64,000 nt of DNA from Nereocystis luetkeana (lineage: Eukaryota; Sar; Phaeophyceae; Laminariales; Laminariaceae): contig JARUPZ010000011.1 in the NCBI GenBank assembly GCA_031213475.1, positions 2,480,001 through 2,544,000 on the forward strand. Direction: 5' to 3'. Below are positions 44,830-56,300 of the stretch, piece after piece (position 1 is the stretch's first letter; every line of letters begins with the position of its first letter). The translations under genes were made by a program, and so were the position numbers. The notes under the pieces were generated by a model that searched no databases, was not told the origin of the DNA, and saw nothing but the letters and a program-made list of their open reading frames with translations.

Positions 44830-45889
44830 GAGGGCTGCCACGCTTCGGACGCGAAAAACGTGGAGAGACGCTACGGCTACGTGCTGTTTCGGTATCGGAA
44901 GGCGTTTAGAACGTTTTCGTGACGCTTTTAGAAAGACTTTGGAACGCTGGGTTTCCGTGACATGGACGCGCTTTGGGTGTGGGGGTGTGGGGGTGTGCTC
45001 GATATCATGCATGGCCGTAGTCATGTGGGGGGGTTGTCCAGAAGCGCACCCCGGAGTTCCATGAAAAGCGCTAACGAGAAAGGAAGGGAGGGGGTTTCGG
45101 AGAAGCGAACCAGCATCGGGCACGTGAGGCTTGAGGGTTAGGGTTACAAAAGCAGACGCCGATCGCCTTACCAATGCTGGATGTATCGATCAGGGTTACC
45201 TTTGTGATTATTGCATTTATGATAGCGAAATGCGTCGCGGGAAATCCGTAGTCGGGAGCAGAAGGCGGGAGGTTAGCGAACACACTGCCGCGAGCGATGT
45301 TGAAACCGCTGGCAATGGTGTGTATGCCGTGTGCCGCGTTTTTTTTTGTGACCGCGAAGATGGTTGAACAAATCGTAACCGTGCTACAACGACAGCAGTG
45401 ATGATCTCTAAAACATTGTTTTTTTCTCGCACATGAAGCACTTTTCTGGGACGGTCGTCTTGAACCAATCTTGATTCTTGATATTTGCAGTCGGCAGAAT
45501 TTTGAGCTATAGACAATAAATAGGCTACGTATACACATGGCATCCGTAGTCAGCGTACGTGGGACAACGAAGAACCGCGCGTATCTATATACCACGTACC
45601 AGTGGTGCGTACGTAAGTTGTAATCGTGTCAAAGCCTCACCAGGTACCTGGTTTGTCCGCAAGCTGCTTGGCTGTTTGCATATCGCTCAGCAAGTGTAGA
45701 ACCACCAAAGGACCACGAATGAAGGTATCGCATCGAGTACGGTAGTTTGTGAGTTGCGCGATATCTCTGAACCTTCACCAGGTACCTGATACGTTTCCTT
45801 CTTTCCCGGACTGAGAGCGGCGGAAGAATTGCATGCGCCGCCATTGGCGTAAACGAGTATAAGCCACGTCCCACCCTTATATTGTACTA

Positions 45890-45994
45890 TTACGGGGGAT
45901 CATAGTTAATAGGACCTATGGTATACATAAAACCCTATATATTTAACCATTTTTACTCACAATATTTGGTCCTATTAACTATGGCCCCCCGTAA
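45890..45994. mobile_element. 105-base MITE family A, copy 3
   Basis: TTACGGGGGATCATAGTTAA at the left, CCCCCCGTAA at the right, TA on both sides. Confidence 0.9.
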
Positions 45995-46017
45995 TATTAG
46001 TATCATACGTACAAATA

Positions 46018-46192
46018 CTCTGAACTAGCCGAATCAACCTCGAGTCTTCCCAAGCTCTGAGGCTCAATCAAGCTATAGTCTTACACCAAGCACAGCATCC
46101 AAGCTATACTCTGTACAAGCCGAATCAACCTCAAGTCTTGCTAGGCACAGGTCCAATCAAGCTATAGTCGTACCAAGCACAGCATCCAAGCA
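46018..46192. repeat. Direct duplication, two units of about 93 bases
   Basis: Both units contain GCCGAATCAACCTC, CAATCAAGCTATAGTC and CCAAGCACAGCATCCAAGC. Confidence 0.75.
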
Positions 46193-46889
46193 CTATCAGG
46201 AGCATACGGTTCGGGTCAGGGTTCGGGTCGGTGGGTCGGCTTCAGGTGTTAGGCATAGTAATAATAGCAGTACTTCAGCAATAGTAGTATTATAGTACAA
46301 ATCAAAGGGTGGAACATGGCATACATACACTTTTTTTTTCGAAGAGTGGAGGCAGATCTCGGTCCCCATATTTACCTCGTACGTACATCGAATTACTTTT
46401 CGTCATTCGCGCTTCATGTTGTTTTGTTGTTGTTGTTGTTCTCACATTAACTCACAATTCAATGCAGTCCGTGGTCGCAGGACAGGCTCCAATAACTCTG
46501 GAGTGGAAGAAATACCTCAAGTAAAAACAGAGGCAAAAAAAACAAAAAACAGGCATACGCACTCCATGTACGCGTTCATGGTTACCGGCTACCGGTATCT
46601 CTCGGTCTCCATTCTTAAATAGACTACCATGGTATTTCATATTATATTCCTGCAGTACAATTATCAAGATAGATGCAAGGAGTGCACCAACAGCAGCAGT
46701 CGTATTTTCTGACGCTCACCGCATGAGGAGCTCTACAGTAGTATACAGTAATAGTAAGTCGCCCTACAGCGGCTGTAAGAAACGTGCACGCTTAAACCGT
46801 CAATGGCCACAACCCCCTTGACCGACGAGATCTGTCCAGAAAAAAAACTCAAAGCAAACGATAGCAGTGTCGTTGTGGATAGTTCCTCA

Positions 46890-47015
46890 GCTGAGAAGAA
46901 GCACCATCAGTCATAAACATTTGTCTCGCAAGGCAAGAAGCACCATCAGTCATAAGCATTTGCCTCGCAAGGCAAGAAGCACCATCAGTCGTAAACATCT
47001 GTCTTGCAAGGCAAG
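46890..47015. repeat. 39-base tandem repeat, about three units
   Basis: Unit AAGAAGCACCATCAGTCATA + AACATTTGTCTCGCAAGGC. Because 39 is divisible by three, both strands stay open through it (13-residue repeats), which inflates ORFs here. Confidence 0.85.
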
Positions 47016-47544
47016 AAGTGATGCCTCCTATACCCCTAAGGTGGCACGCGTCATCAATAGCTGCCTTCCAATTACGCTCTGGAAGATTGCACCACACACG
47101 CTAGGCTTCCAACTTGCACTCTGGGCGGATGTATTATATTTAGCAACACACCAGGCTTCCAAGTTGAGTAGAGAGGAAAAAGGAGTACCCCGTGAGGCGA
47201 CCTGTGAGGGCGAGCACGCTATACGCCGTTCGTGCACGTTTCCACTTTTCGAGCGCCACCAATGTTGTCCCCAAACTGACAGTAAGTGCTTGCGGGGGCG
47301 TGCAGAATTGAGTTTTAAGGGTGACCTCCCCTATATGCGACAAGGTGACGACTAAGAGGCGCTGAAAAGCTCATTAATACTAGTCGTAGCCTACCCGAGA
47401 CAAGGGTTTCGTCGCATGGAACTCTACTCCAATCCTTAAAATCGCGGTGGGAGACACGCACGATAACAACCCAAGGTACATCAAGCGATTCGATACAACC
47501 ACAGGACGCATCTACCCCATTTTCAGTAGATCTACTGTACTTTT

Positions 47545-47837
47545 TTAGTAGATGTTGCCACACTGCTTGTTGCCCAAGTCCAACCGGGACAAGCAGCCCA
47601 AGCCTATAACCGGGGCGAGCAGACCAATGGGAGCAAGCGGGCGGGGAAAAACGTCCGTAAATAGCCATCCACGCTCCGCCACGAAACTCATGCAGTAGCC
47701 ACGGACCAAGGGGCAGACCGCGAAAAACAAACGTATTTCGTCCCCCCTTAAATCGTTGAATAGCATCAGCGCCAGTAGCAGCAGCGCTATCACAAAAGAC
47801 ACGCGCACGCCCCTGGCTAGGAGGTCTTCAGCAGGCA
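47545..47837 (-). CDS. Possible terminal exon of a membrane protein, uncertain
   Basis: From an acceptor-like CCTAGCCAG the minus strand reads about 97 codons to a TAA. It has a hydrophobic stretch SFVIALLLLALMLFND, a basic/acidic loop, and a second apolar stretch PIGLLAPVIGLG. No family is recognised and no matching upstream exon was fixed; an open stretch at 48323-48200 (KVAHRGAEKVEALQILAG) is a candidate. It could be chance. Confidence 0.2.
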
Positions 47838-48397
47838 GCCTACTGTATATTCCGCTCTGAGGTACAAGGACCGCATTCACATTGATATTCAGCCCAAATG
47901 ATCGTTATATTCATTCAGGGACAGATTTTCTTTTAAACTACCATCTTTTCTCGACAGCGAGGAGAGAGTGTACGCCGAGGGACGCGTCTACGCTCGACGA
48001 GGTATTTCCCGAGTTTCGTTGCGTGTGCCCCGCCCCCCCTTGCGTCGTCAATGGTCGAAAGACCAAAGTAAGAAAACAGACGAGTACCCCCCCCCTCCCT
48101 CCCTCTTCCTACCCCTTTCGGACAAAATTGTATCGGAAGTTTGTCCCCATGGAGCGGGTGGTGTTATCTTGCGTGACATACGGTACCTAGGCAAGCGTCA
48201 GGCACAATCATCAGGCGAGCATCCACGATGCGTCCATTCCCAGCCAGAATTTGTAGCGCTTCGACCTTTTCAGCGCCGCGGTGAGCGACTTTTTCGATCC
48301 CTGCAGCAATGGAGCGAGGGGGAAAAAAAAACAAAAATAAGATAGAGGCAAAGAGGCGCTTCCTCATGCTTGCCTCATGTCATGAGCGGAGGGAGAG

Positions 48398-48430
48398 GGG
48401 GGGGGGGAGGGGGGGGGGGGGGGGGGGGGC
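48398..48430. repeat. Poly-G tract
   Basis: About 30 G with two A interruptions, intergenic. Confidence 0.9.
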
Positions 48431-49389
48431 TGTTCGAGCTAAACTGCCCTGGCATTCAGAACAACACTTCGAAATACTGTACCGGGTTGTGCGCGGCGAG
48501 AATGGCGTCGGTGTCAAAACACCTCACCAATACCAGGTAGGCTGCTATACTATACCGAACACGCTACCACTCTGTACCTGACTATAGGCACCACTTGTTT
48601 ACTAATATTCAACGAAAAATGTTATTGTGTTTGGGTGCAGAGTGGTATATACCAGGATAGGGGTGCACCTAATGCTGTCTGAGGTTATGCTTCTTACCTC
48701 ACAAGCCCACCCAACACCTCACCTTGACAAAAATGAAAGTGCTTCCCGACAAGCAACGCCATGGCCTAATACCAGTAGGTATACATCGAAAAAAAATATG
48801 AAAACACCAACGATTTTCCCAGTGACATTGGGTATACACTGCCCCAGTTGGGGAGCCTCGTCAATCAAAACATGTAGACCAAAAAAAGATACAGTTGAGT
48901 GTTTGCGATTTTTTTTTTTTTTACTTTTACTTCTCCAAAAATTCTCCCGAGGTAACTTTTTGAGGTAAATTTCTGAAAAAAACGCGAAAAAGTACTTCAG
49001 CGAAGTCAGGATTTCATCAAAAGTTACGGTAACTTTTGGCTCTCTGTCTCATTGGCCTACACGCACCGAGCATCATCCCGACGCAAAACGCATCATCTCA
49101 AATCTCGAAGGATCAAAACACCGAGCATCTTCCATGCCACCATGCTGCTTGCTGTACGCATCACGACAACCGCTGGGAGCACAGAGGCTCGAGAGGTGCA
49201 GCTTGAGTATAGCGCGCACGAGCGGCGTTGGATTGTGCCAGCGGGCCGCCGCCGCTGCTACGTAGGGTACACGCTTTCGCCTACTTGGTGACGACGTGGA
49301 GGCTGCTTCGTTCCAAAAAGACTCGCATCACACTCGTACTCGTACTCGTGCTCGCACAGAGCGCGACAGCTCGTGTATCATTTCGATTC

Positions 49390-49492
49390 CACCACACTGC
49401 AGCAGCAGCAGCAGCAGCGGCGGCGGCAGCAGTGGCCGCGACAGTGGCGGCGGAGCGGAGCCCGCCGGCGCTGTGGCGTGCGTAGGCTGAGC

Positions 49493-49524
<32 letters not shown>

Positions 49525-49535
49525 CAATCCAAAAA
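49390..49535. repeat. CAG trinucleotide tracts
   Basis: Two (CAG)n blocks (about 49397-49430 and 49493-49522) with GCGGCGG between them. Poly-Ala, Gln, Ser and Cys ORFs in this stretch follow from the repeat. Confidence 0.85.
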
Positions 49536-50307
49536 GGGAAGCTGGCTGGTGCTGGTGCTGGTGCTTGCTGGTGGTGGTGCTGACGCTGTTTATTTTTGTT
49601 GCTCAAGCTGCCTCTAGCTGCGGCTAGCGCTTGCTAGCTGCCGCTTGCTGTGCTGCTGCTTGCAGTCGTGGGCTGGCAGTGGTGGCACCGCTGTCAACTC
49701 TGCCACCGAAACGTTGCTGGGCCGCCGTTGCTACTCCCAAGCTGTTTTTTAGTTTTTAGTTCTTTTTTTTGGCGCGTTTGCCTCACCTCCCCCCTTCCCT
49801 TCTTATTTTCGGAGGCGTCGCCTGCAGGATTTGAGTTACTTCACTCGCAAACACACCGAAATCAGGAAGGGAAGGAAATTCACTTTTTTTAGCGCAAGTT
49901 AAGTTTTTTTTTTTTTTACCTCTATCGCAAACACTCTAGTACCTCTATCATAAATGCGTCCAATGAATGTCTCAGTACACATCGGATTGTCTAGAGGGTG
50001 GCGTTGGCAGAGATGATGCCCCCTGCTCACGGCTACCGCTACCCAACTGCGGGGGTATCGTTGTCTGTCAGCGCAAGCCGAGTGCGAAAATTTGTGCGGG
50101 CACAAAATATACGATTTCTACCGGTTGTAGCGCCGGTGCTGGTTCACGTAACGCGCGCGTAAGTGGTGCCCCTCCGCGCGTCATCAACGGATCGAATCAA
50201 CGGATCGAATCTGCGGAATACATCAACGGATGTAATCGACGGAGAAGTACGTCCGTGTCCGATACAGGCAAGCAAGGTGTGCTGTGCACACACACCGGCA
50301 TCATTCG

Positions 50308-53300
50308 TCAGCTCCAAGGAAAAAAGAGGATGATTGGGGCAACAGCTATCAAGCCGGAGGGTGCCCCCCTGGCGAACGGGCACCGGATGAGCCGCATGGT
50401 CACAGTGTGCCCGAAGAAAGCCGGTCTCGTGCTACGAAGGACAGCGGGCGACACCACACTATCATCTCTCACAAATTGGCCTTCTTCGTCTCCGACCATG
50501 TCAGCCCATTGATCTGCGTCTCGGTGGGAAAGCATCTTGTTGACCCTCAGCAGATAGTCCGTAAGGAGCTGGGGGGTGTACAGTTCATGCCGCTCAATCA
50601 GGCCGGACTCCATAAGCTGACACGGCAGAGTTGAACGAAAGGAGAGGGTGCACGCATAGGACAGGTCAGAGCAGATCAGATCAGATCCCGACTTCATGAG
50701 ACAGATACTTCAGGGTACACAGGTTTTTGATGCGTACCGGGAGTAACCTGTATGATCTGTATGATCTAGCTCATGTTGCCGGGTGGGAGCCGCATAATCT
50801 GCATGCTCTACTGAATGGACATGTGTACTGGGTTGGATCTGTACTGTACAGATCCTGCACAACATGTCATGACGGCAGGATAGGATCTGTAGATGGTGTA
50901 GATCGTGATCTGTCTGGGGTGTGAAGAGTTATCGATAGAGGAAGACGGGCGCTTGAGATATTAACAGGAAATGGCGGTGCCAAATTGAACTGCCAGGGCT
51001 ACGAGTACAAGTCAGAAATAAGACTACAGCATGTAAAATGACCACGCATGCCATGACATGTGATGAGCTGCCGCCGCGAACACAGAGAACCTCGAAGTTC
51101 AAACGTCAAGGCGAGGGGGGCGAGTTGAGGGGAGGGGGGGGTCGTAGTCATTTGTTGCTCGGCTTAATCATTTGACCATTGACCACGCCTCCCTTTCGAG
51201 ACGGAGCACCGTTCCTACTCCAAATATAGACATCTCCAACAGTTAGGCGCCCATTACGTTGTTTCCATGTATTACATAGTAACCTTTTGATATTATAGTC
51301 TGGTCTCCTTCCTGTTAGGCCGCCTGTGGGCACCATCTATCTCCTAGCACAGCGATCGTTTTCTCGCCACTATCTAGTGTACCAAACTTCTCCATGTCAC
51401 GTTCGTCTATGTTCCTCATCTCATCTAGCACATCCCGTTCCTCCTCGTACATTTCACACTCTCCCACTATGTGGGTTCTACTCTACTGCTTTGCCACTAT
51501 GGCATATCTGTGCATATTTTCCCGCCTCCTCCTGACTACTTGTATACCTCTTTCTTCTTTCTGGCAGGCGCAGGTCCCCCACGCAAAGTTACAGTTTCAG
51601 GCGTTTTCGCCAAGTCCGTTGCGCCGTGCACACAACTTTTCATTTATATATTTTCTCTTACCCCCCCGCATACCTCCAAATGTTTTCCCTCTTTTACCTT
51701 ATTTTTCGAAGGAAAGGGGCTGGTCAGTGAAACAGTAACGACAGAGGAGCAAAAAAACGCCAAATAGGATGAGCGGAGTGTAGACAGAAAGAGGGGTAGT
51801 GGCCACATCGTACAGTTAGAGAGGACAGACAGCTCACATCTTTCTTGAACGTGACGTTGTGAAGGGTTGGAGGCCGGCACCGCTTTCCCCCGAACATATC
51901 CCGATACGTCTGGCAACGACGGAACGTCGACACAAGCAGAAAAAGTACCAAAACCAGCCAGGATCGGGGGGGCTAATTTAGGGTCAAATGGTCAGCGCTG
52001 ACTGAGTAGGCTACTGCAGTAATGGTCTCTTTTAAACAAAATAGTTACATTGGTTGAGGCCGTACCAACATGAACGCCGTGCAAAGAAAGAGGTGTCGCA
52101 ATCGGACAACCACGGAAGATTAAGGGATTCCGACATCATACGACACCAGGCTCCGCAGAACCCGGGCGAAACAATAGCGCAACGAAAAGGAAAACACACA
52201 AGCTAAGCTCAGACGAGTCTTTGAGGCGTCGCGAATCTCGTTCGCCTATCCACGCAACAGCGTAAACTGCTGCCGGAAGCCGTCCCGCTCAATCTTCGCG
52301 CTCACCAGTACATGTAGCTTCGCGCTTACTAGTACATATAGCTGGCGGTCTGCCGACATACCAGCACTTTTTTTTTTGTGGCAAAGCGCTGCTAGGTCGA
52401 CCCCGTTTGTCCTGCCAAAACGACGGAAACATGGCGTCGCACGGTCGCCCCAGCAGCCAAGAACTAACCTTGTCCAAGTGACCTTGTCAAGCTCACCTTG
52501 CGCAACTAACCTTGTACACCTAGCCTTGTACAACTAGCCTTGTACCTCGTACAATTACAACGTTGTACAAGTAACCTTGTACTACAGTACAACTAACCTT
52601 GAACAAATGAAGGACCACCCGGTCCACGCAGTCAGTAATTTCGTCCCGTCTTCCGTCAGGGTCGTCTACTATCATCATCGGTTCCGCCCTGAGGAAGGAA
52701 ATAACATCGCCGACATCACCGACATCGCCGCGATGGGGGCCGGGGAACAGTGGGGTGAAACTTGACATGATAGGGCCAGGTGTTCACTGCAGGTGTGCAC
52801 TGCCACGTACAACTTCAAGAGCACGAGACCATATCAGGAGGCGCTGCTGCAACCAGCGTCAGCTTGCTAAAAGCGAACCACGATTCGGGTTGGGGGAATG
52901 CCCGATGCAATGTTTCTCTAGCCGCTTGAAGGCAACACCCCCCATCACTGATGGCCGGGGGCCGTGTCTACTCAATATGGCGTGTACGACCTGTGGAACG
53001 GTGTGTACCAGGTGTGCATAGTATTTTGTCAGACCCAATACAACCTCTTCCGTTTTCGTTTTAACCCTGTTCGGACTGCAGTCTCGTTTTGGGGACAATT
53101 GGGGAAAAATTACTTGGACTTTTTTGAGTGGATTGTCCCCAAAACGGGACTGGAGTTCTAAAGGGGTTAAAGCCCGGCCAGTTTGGACACGCCGCAGTTC
53201 ACCACAACAATTCGCGTTCCATGGCCTCATCTATTACGGGGGGCCATAGTTAACAGGACCAAATATTGTTAGTAAAAATTGTTAAACATATAGGTTTTTA

Positions 53301-56300
53301 TGTATACCATAGGTCCTGTTAACTATGGCCCCCCGTAATAGTGTACTGTACTATCCTACACGACGAACGCAAAAAACACCAGGTTCGGGCGGTGTAGGCC
53401 TCAAGGTAAGACATATTCTTGGTGTCCATGCCCTCTTGCTGTAAGGCGCCGGCTACATGTAGTGCCACACATCGGAAACCACGAGGGGGGAAGCTTGAAT
53501 GTCATGCGTGGGCAACTCCGCATCTTCCAAAACTGTCAGAGCTGTCAGGGGGCGACGAACCCTGGCGCAAATCCTCCTCTGCACTGCTGGCCCTCTCATA
53601 AGGCATACCCTAAGAAAGAAGCCCACAAGAAACTCAGCCTCACGCTTCCAGGGAAATAGGAAATTCTGGAGCGGTTCATACACTAAAGTTAGCGTGGAAC
53701 ACACCCTTTATCATAAAGGAACCTGTAATAGCCTGGGCCAGTACCCTGGTTTCTTATATTACGAGAGGGCGGGTACTGGAGTCGGCTTACGATCACCCCC
53801 ACGCTAACCCGACTTTCGACTGTGACGACGACTTGTCACTCGTCACTGGTGAGCTCACTATCGCCGAGCACCACAGCCTGTGCAATTTGTGCCGGTACTA
53901 CTATACTCTAGTAAAATCGAACGTGACATAGCTGGGGCTGTGACACCGCAGGATTTCACGATCAGTAACAAAATCTGCAGGTGCCATGAGTCAACGAACT
54001 GACTTTAGTCGGCAAGTCGGATGGCGAAGCCAGCTGATGGCCAGCCGACTTGCCAACTTCTAATCAGTCCTCCCCGTCGAGGCGGGGCCCACCCAAACAA
54101 GAAAAAAATGCATCTACAGCATGAAAACTTGAAAAGTAGGAATTTCGGCACTTCCGGGGAGCGACCATTAATACGAGATAAATACACACTATTAATAGCT
54201 GTGCGACTAATAACTATAACAGTATAGTATTACGGGGGACCATAGTTAATAGGACCTATGGTATACATCAAAACCTATACATTTAAACATTTTTACTAAC
54301 AATATTTGGTCCTATTAACTATGGCCCCCCGTAACAGCAGGTGACTTAACCCGTTTAGTACCGCAGTCCCGTTTTTGGGGCAAATCATGCAATTTTCAAG
54401 TACTTTGTCGCCAAAACGGGACTTGCAGTCTAAAAAGGGATACATTGTGCCGACTCGCAGCTCTACCGTACGCATAACAGCACTGGCCCGCGAACAGCAA
54501 GCACCTATCCTGACTCTACTGTATGCAAAATGCAGTAGTTGGGGGTGAAAACACTTAAAATTTACCTGGGTTATCCCCAAGACGGGACTGCAGTTAGTCC
54601 TACAAAGCGTCAAAATTTGACCTGAAAGGGTAAAAACAAGCTTTGAAACGTTAGAAATGCACCCAACCTGAGCAAACCTCAAGCATAGGCTACCGCACAT
54701 CGGCAGGGTTTATTTAGTGCAGCACCACCGCCGAGCACGATTTCACAAATCACACTTTCTGACGTAGCGTCCACCCGAAAAGCAAGAGTCACGTTTTGAT
54801 TAGGTTGTGCGTTCTTTGTGGGTGTTCGTACGCTTGTTTGTACCTGTTGATCTCGGCGAAAAGATGGCAGATCTCCTCCTCGTCGCGGGTTTCAAACAGC
54901 TCGATCACCACGTTTTGCTTTTTGGGGTCCCACTGGCCGTTGTCCGCCATCAGCAGCATAGCCCCCAAGCGGTGCTGCCCGTCCACGATGCCTAGAATGT
55001 ATTGTTGGTTCTCCTTCGTGAGCTGCCAAACGGGAACAAGGGATGAGGAGGGCTGTCGTTGACAGGTCTATCGTTGTCTGTGGGACGCCTGGTGTGCAAA
55101 TTAGATCCGTTGCTACCATCGATGCATTCCAACCCATCAAACTTCGCCCGGGAGGCATGTAACTGCCAATCGATACGCAACAGCAAAAAACACGCAACTG
55201 CCAATCAATACAAAAAACATGAGGTGCACATGTAACTGCCAATCGACACGTAACGGGTGAGGTACAATATTGCCAATCGATGTAAGAACAGCACAGCGGT
55301 ATACCAGGTATGTGGTACCCTGTATCGGGTGTATGTCAGTGATCACAAAGCTTGCGCCAGGGATTGGCTCGATACATTTTCATGCAACTCCAATATAGTT
55401 TACCCGAACGGTCGCATCCTTCAGCCTAAAGTAAAGCCCTTCCGAGAGAGAGTGGGCACCGGTATGATCTCTCTCGCGATGGAATCCCCAACATCTCCAG
55501 CCACTGCGCCTCCAGAACGAACAAACAGAAGCATGTATTTAGCCTTACTCCTGTTCACATGATTTTTATCGCAGGTCTTGTTACAGAAACACAAACGCGC
55601 ACAACATCCTCGTACCAGGCATGAACACACATACATCTCGCGCGCTTGACTCAAGCCTCAAGACTCTCACCGGCAAGAGAGGTCGCTTGTACAGCGTGAT
55701 CACCCCCGGTATGCCCTCTAGCTATCGGCGATGGACGGGCGGACGGACGAACAGTACGGGTAACAGCGGAGTGAGCGATATGAGTGACGGCTGTTAAATT
55801 GTCTTCACGGCTATTACGGGGGGCCATAGTAAACAGGACCTACGGCACACACAAAAACCTGTATATTTACCTATTTTTACTAACAATATGTTGTCCTATT
55901 TACTGTGGTCCCCCGTAATAGCAGCACCTGGGAGGTTATTGGAGAGAGGGAGGGACGGGAGGGGAGGGAGGGGGGGGAGGCGTTGAGGGAAGGAGTATCT
56001 GCTAAAGTATCAAGACGACAAGGATGGTTCGCGTTTTAAGAGACACCGATGTTCCGATCGATTCCCGCTCATCGAACGAGGTCGGTGGAATGCATGATCG
56101 CCCTCACCGCTCAATAAACGTGACGCTGGAACAACTAGCCTAGAGGGTCAGACTGTATTGGACGGCGTTTTCCCAGCCCTGTTTTGCTAACTTCGGAAAT
56201 ATTTTTTCGCACGGGGCCTCTCCAGCGCACAACGGAGGCCTGCCTTTGTACTCATTTTTTTTTTTTTATCTTAATAGATGCGGCGGACTTCTTACAGCTT

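Larger units (their letters stand above)
44830..50307. other. Intergenic between convergent RPT4 and DGQHR genes
   Basis: No gene is firmly supported. It contains a 105-base MITE (45890), a direct duplication of about 93 bases (46018-46192), a 39-base tandem repeat (46890-47015), a G-run (48398-48430) and CAG tracts (49390-49530). A minus-strand ORF ending at 47545 has two hydrophobic stretches (SFVIALLLLALMLF; PIGLLAPVIGLG). A + strand ORF at 49052-49291 has LEYSAHERRWIVPAG. Neither could be tied to a family. Confidence 0.5.

Noticed and set aside
46890-47015. CRISPR-like direct repeats
   Set aside because: Contiguous tandem units without spacers, in a eukaryotic context.
49328-49627. Poly-Cys, poly-Gln, poly-Ala ORFs
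   Set aside because: Six-frame readings of CAG repeats.
52246-52533. Minus-strand ORF with MFPSFWQDKRGRP, considered as a DGQHR exon
   Set aside because: The exon at 51909-51838 (YRDMFGGKRCRPP) fits both phase and motif better.
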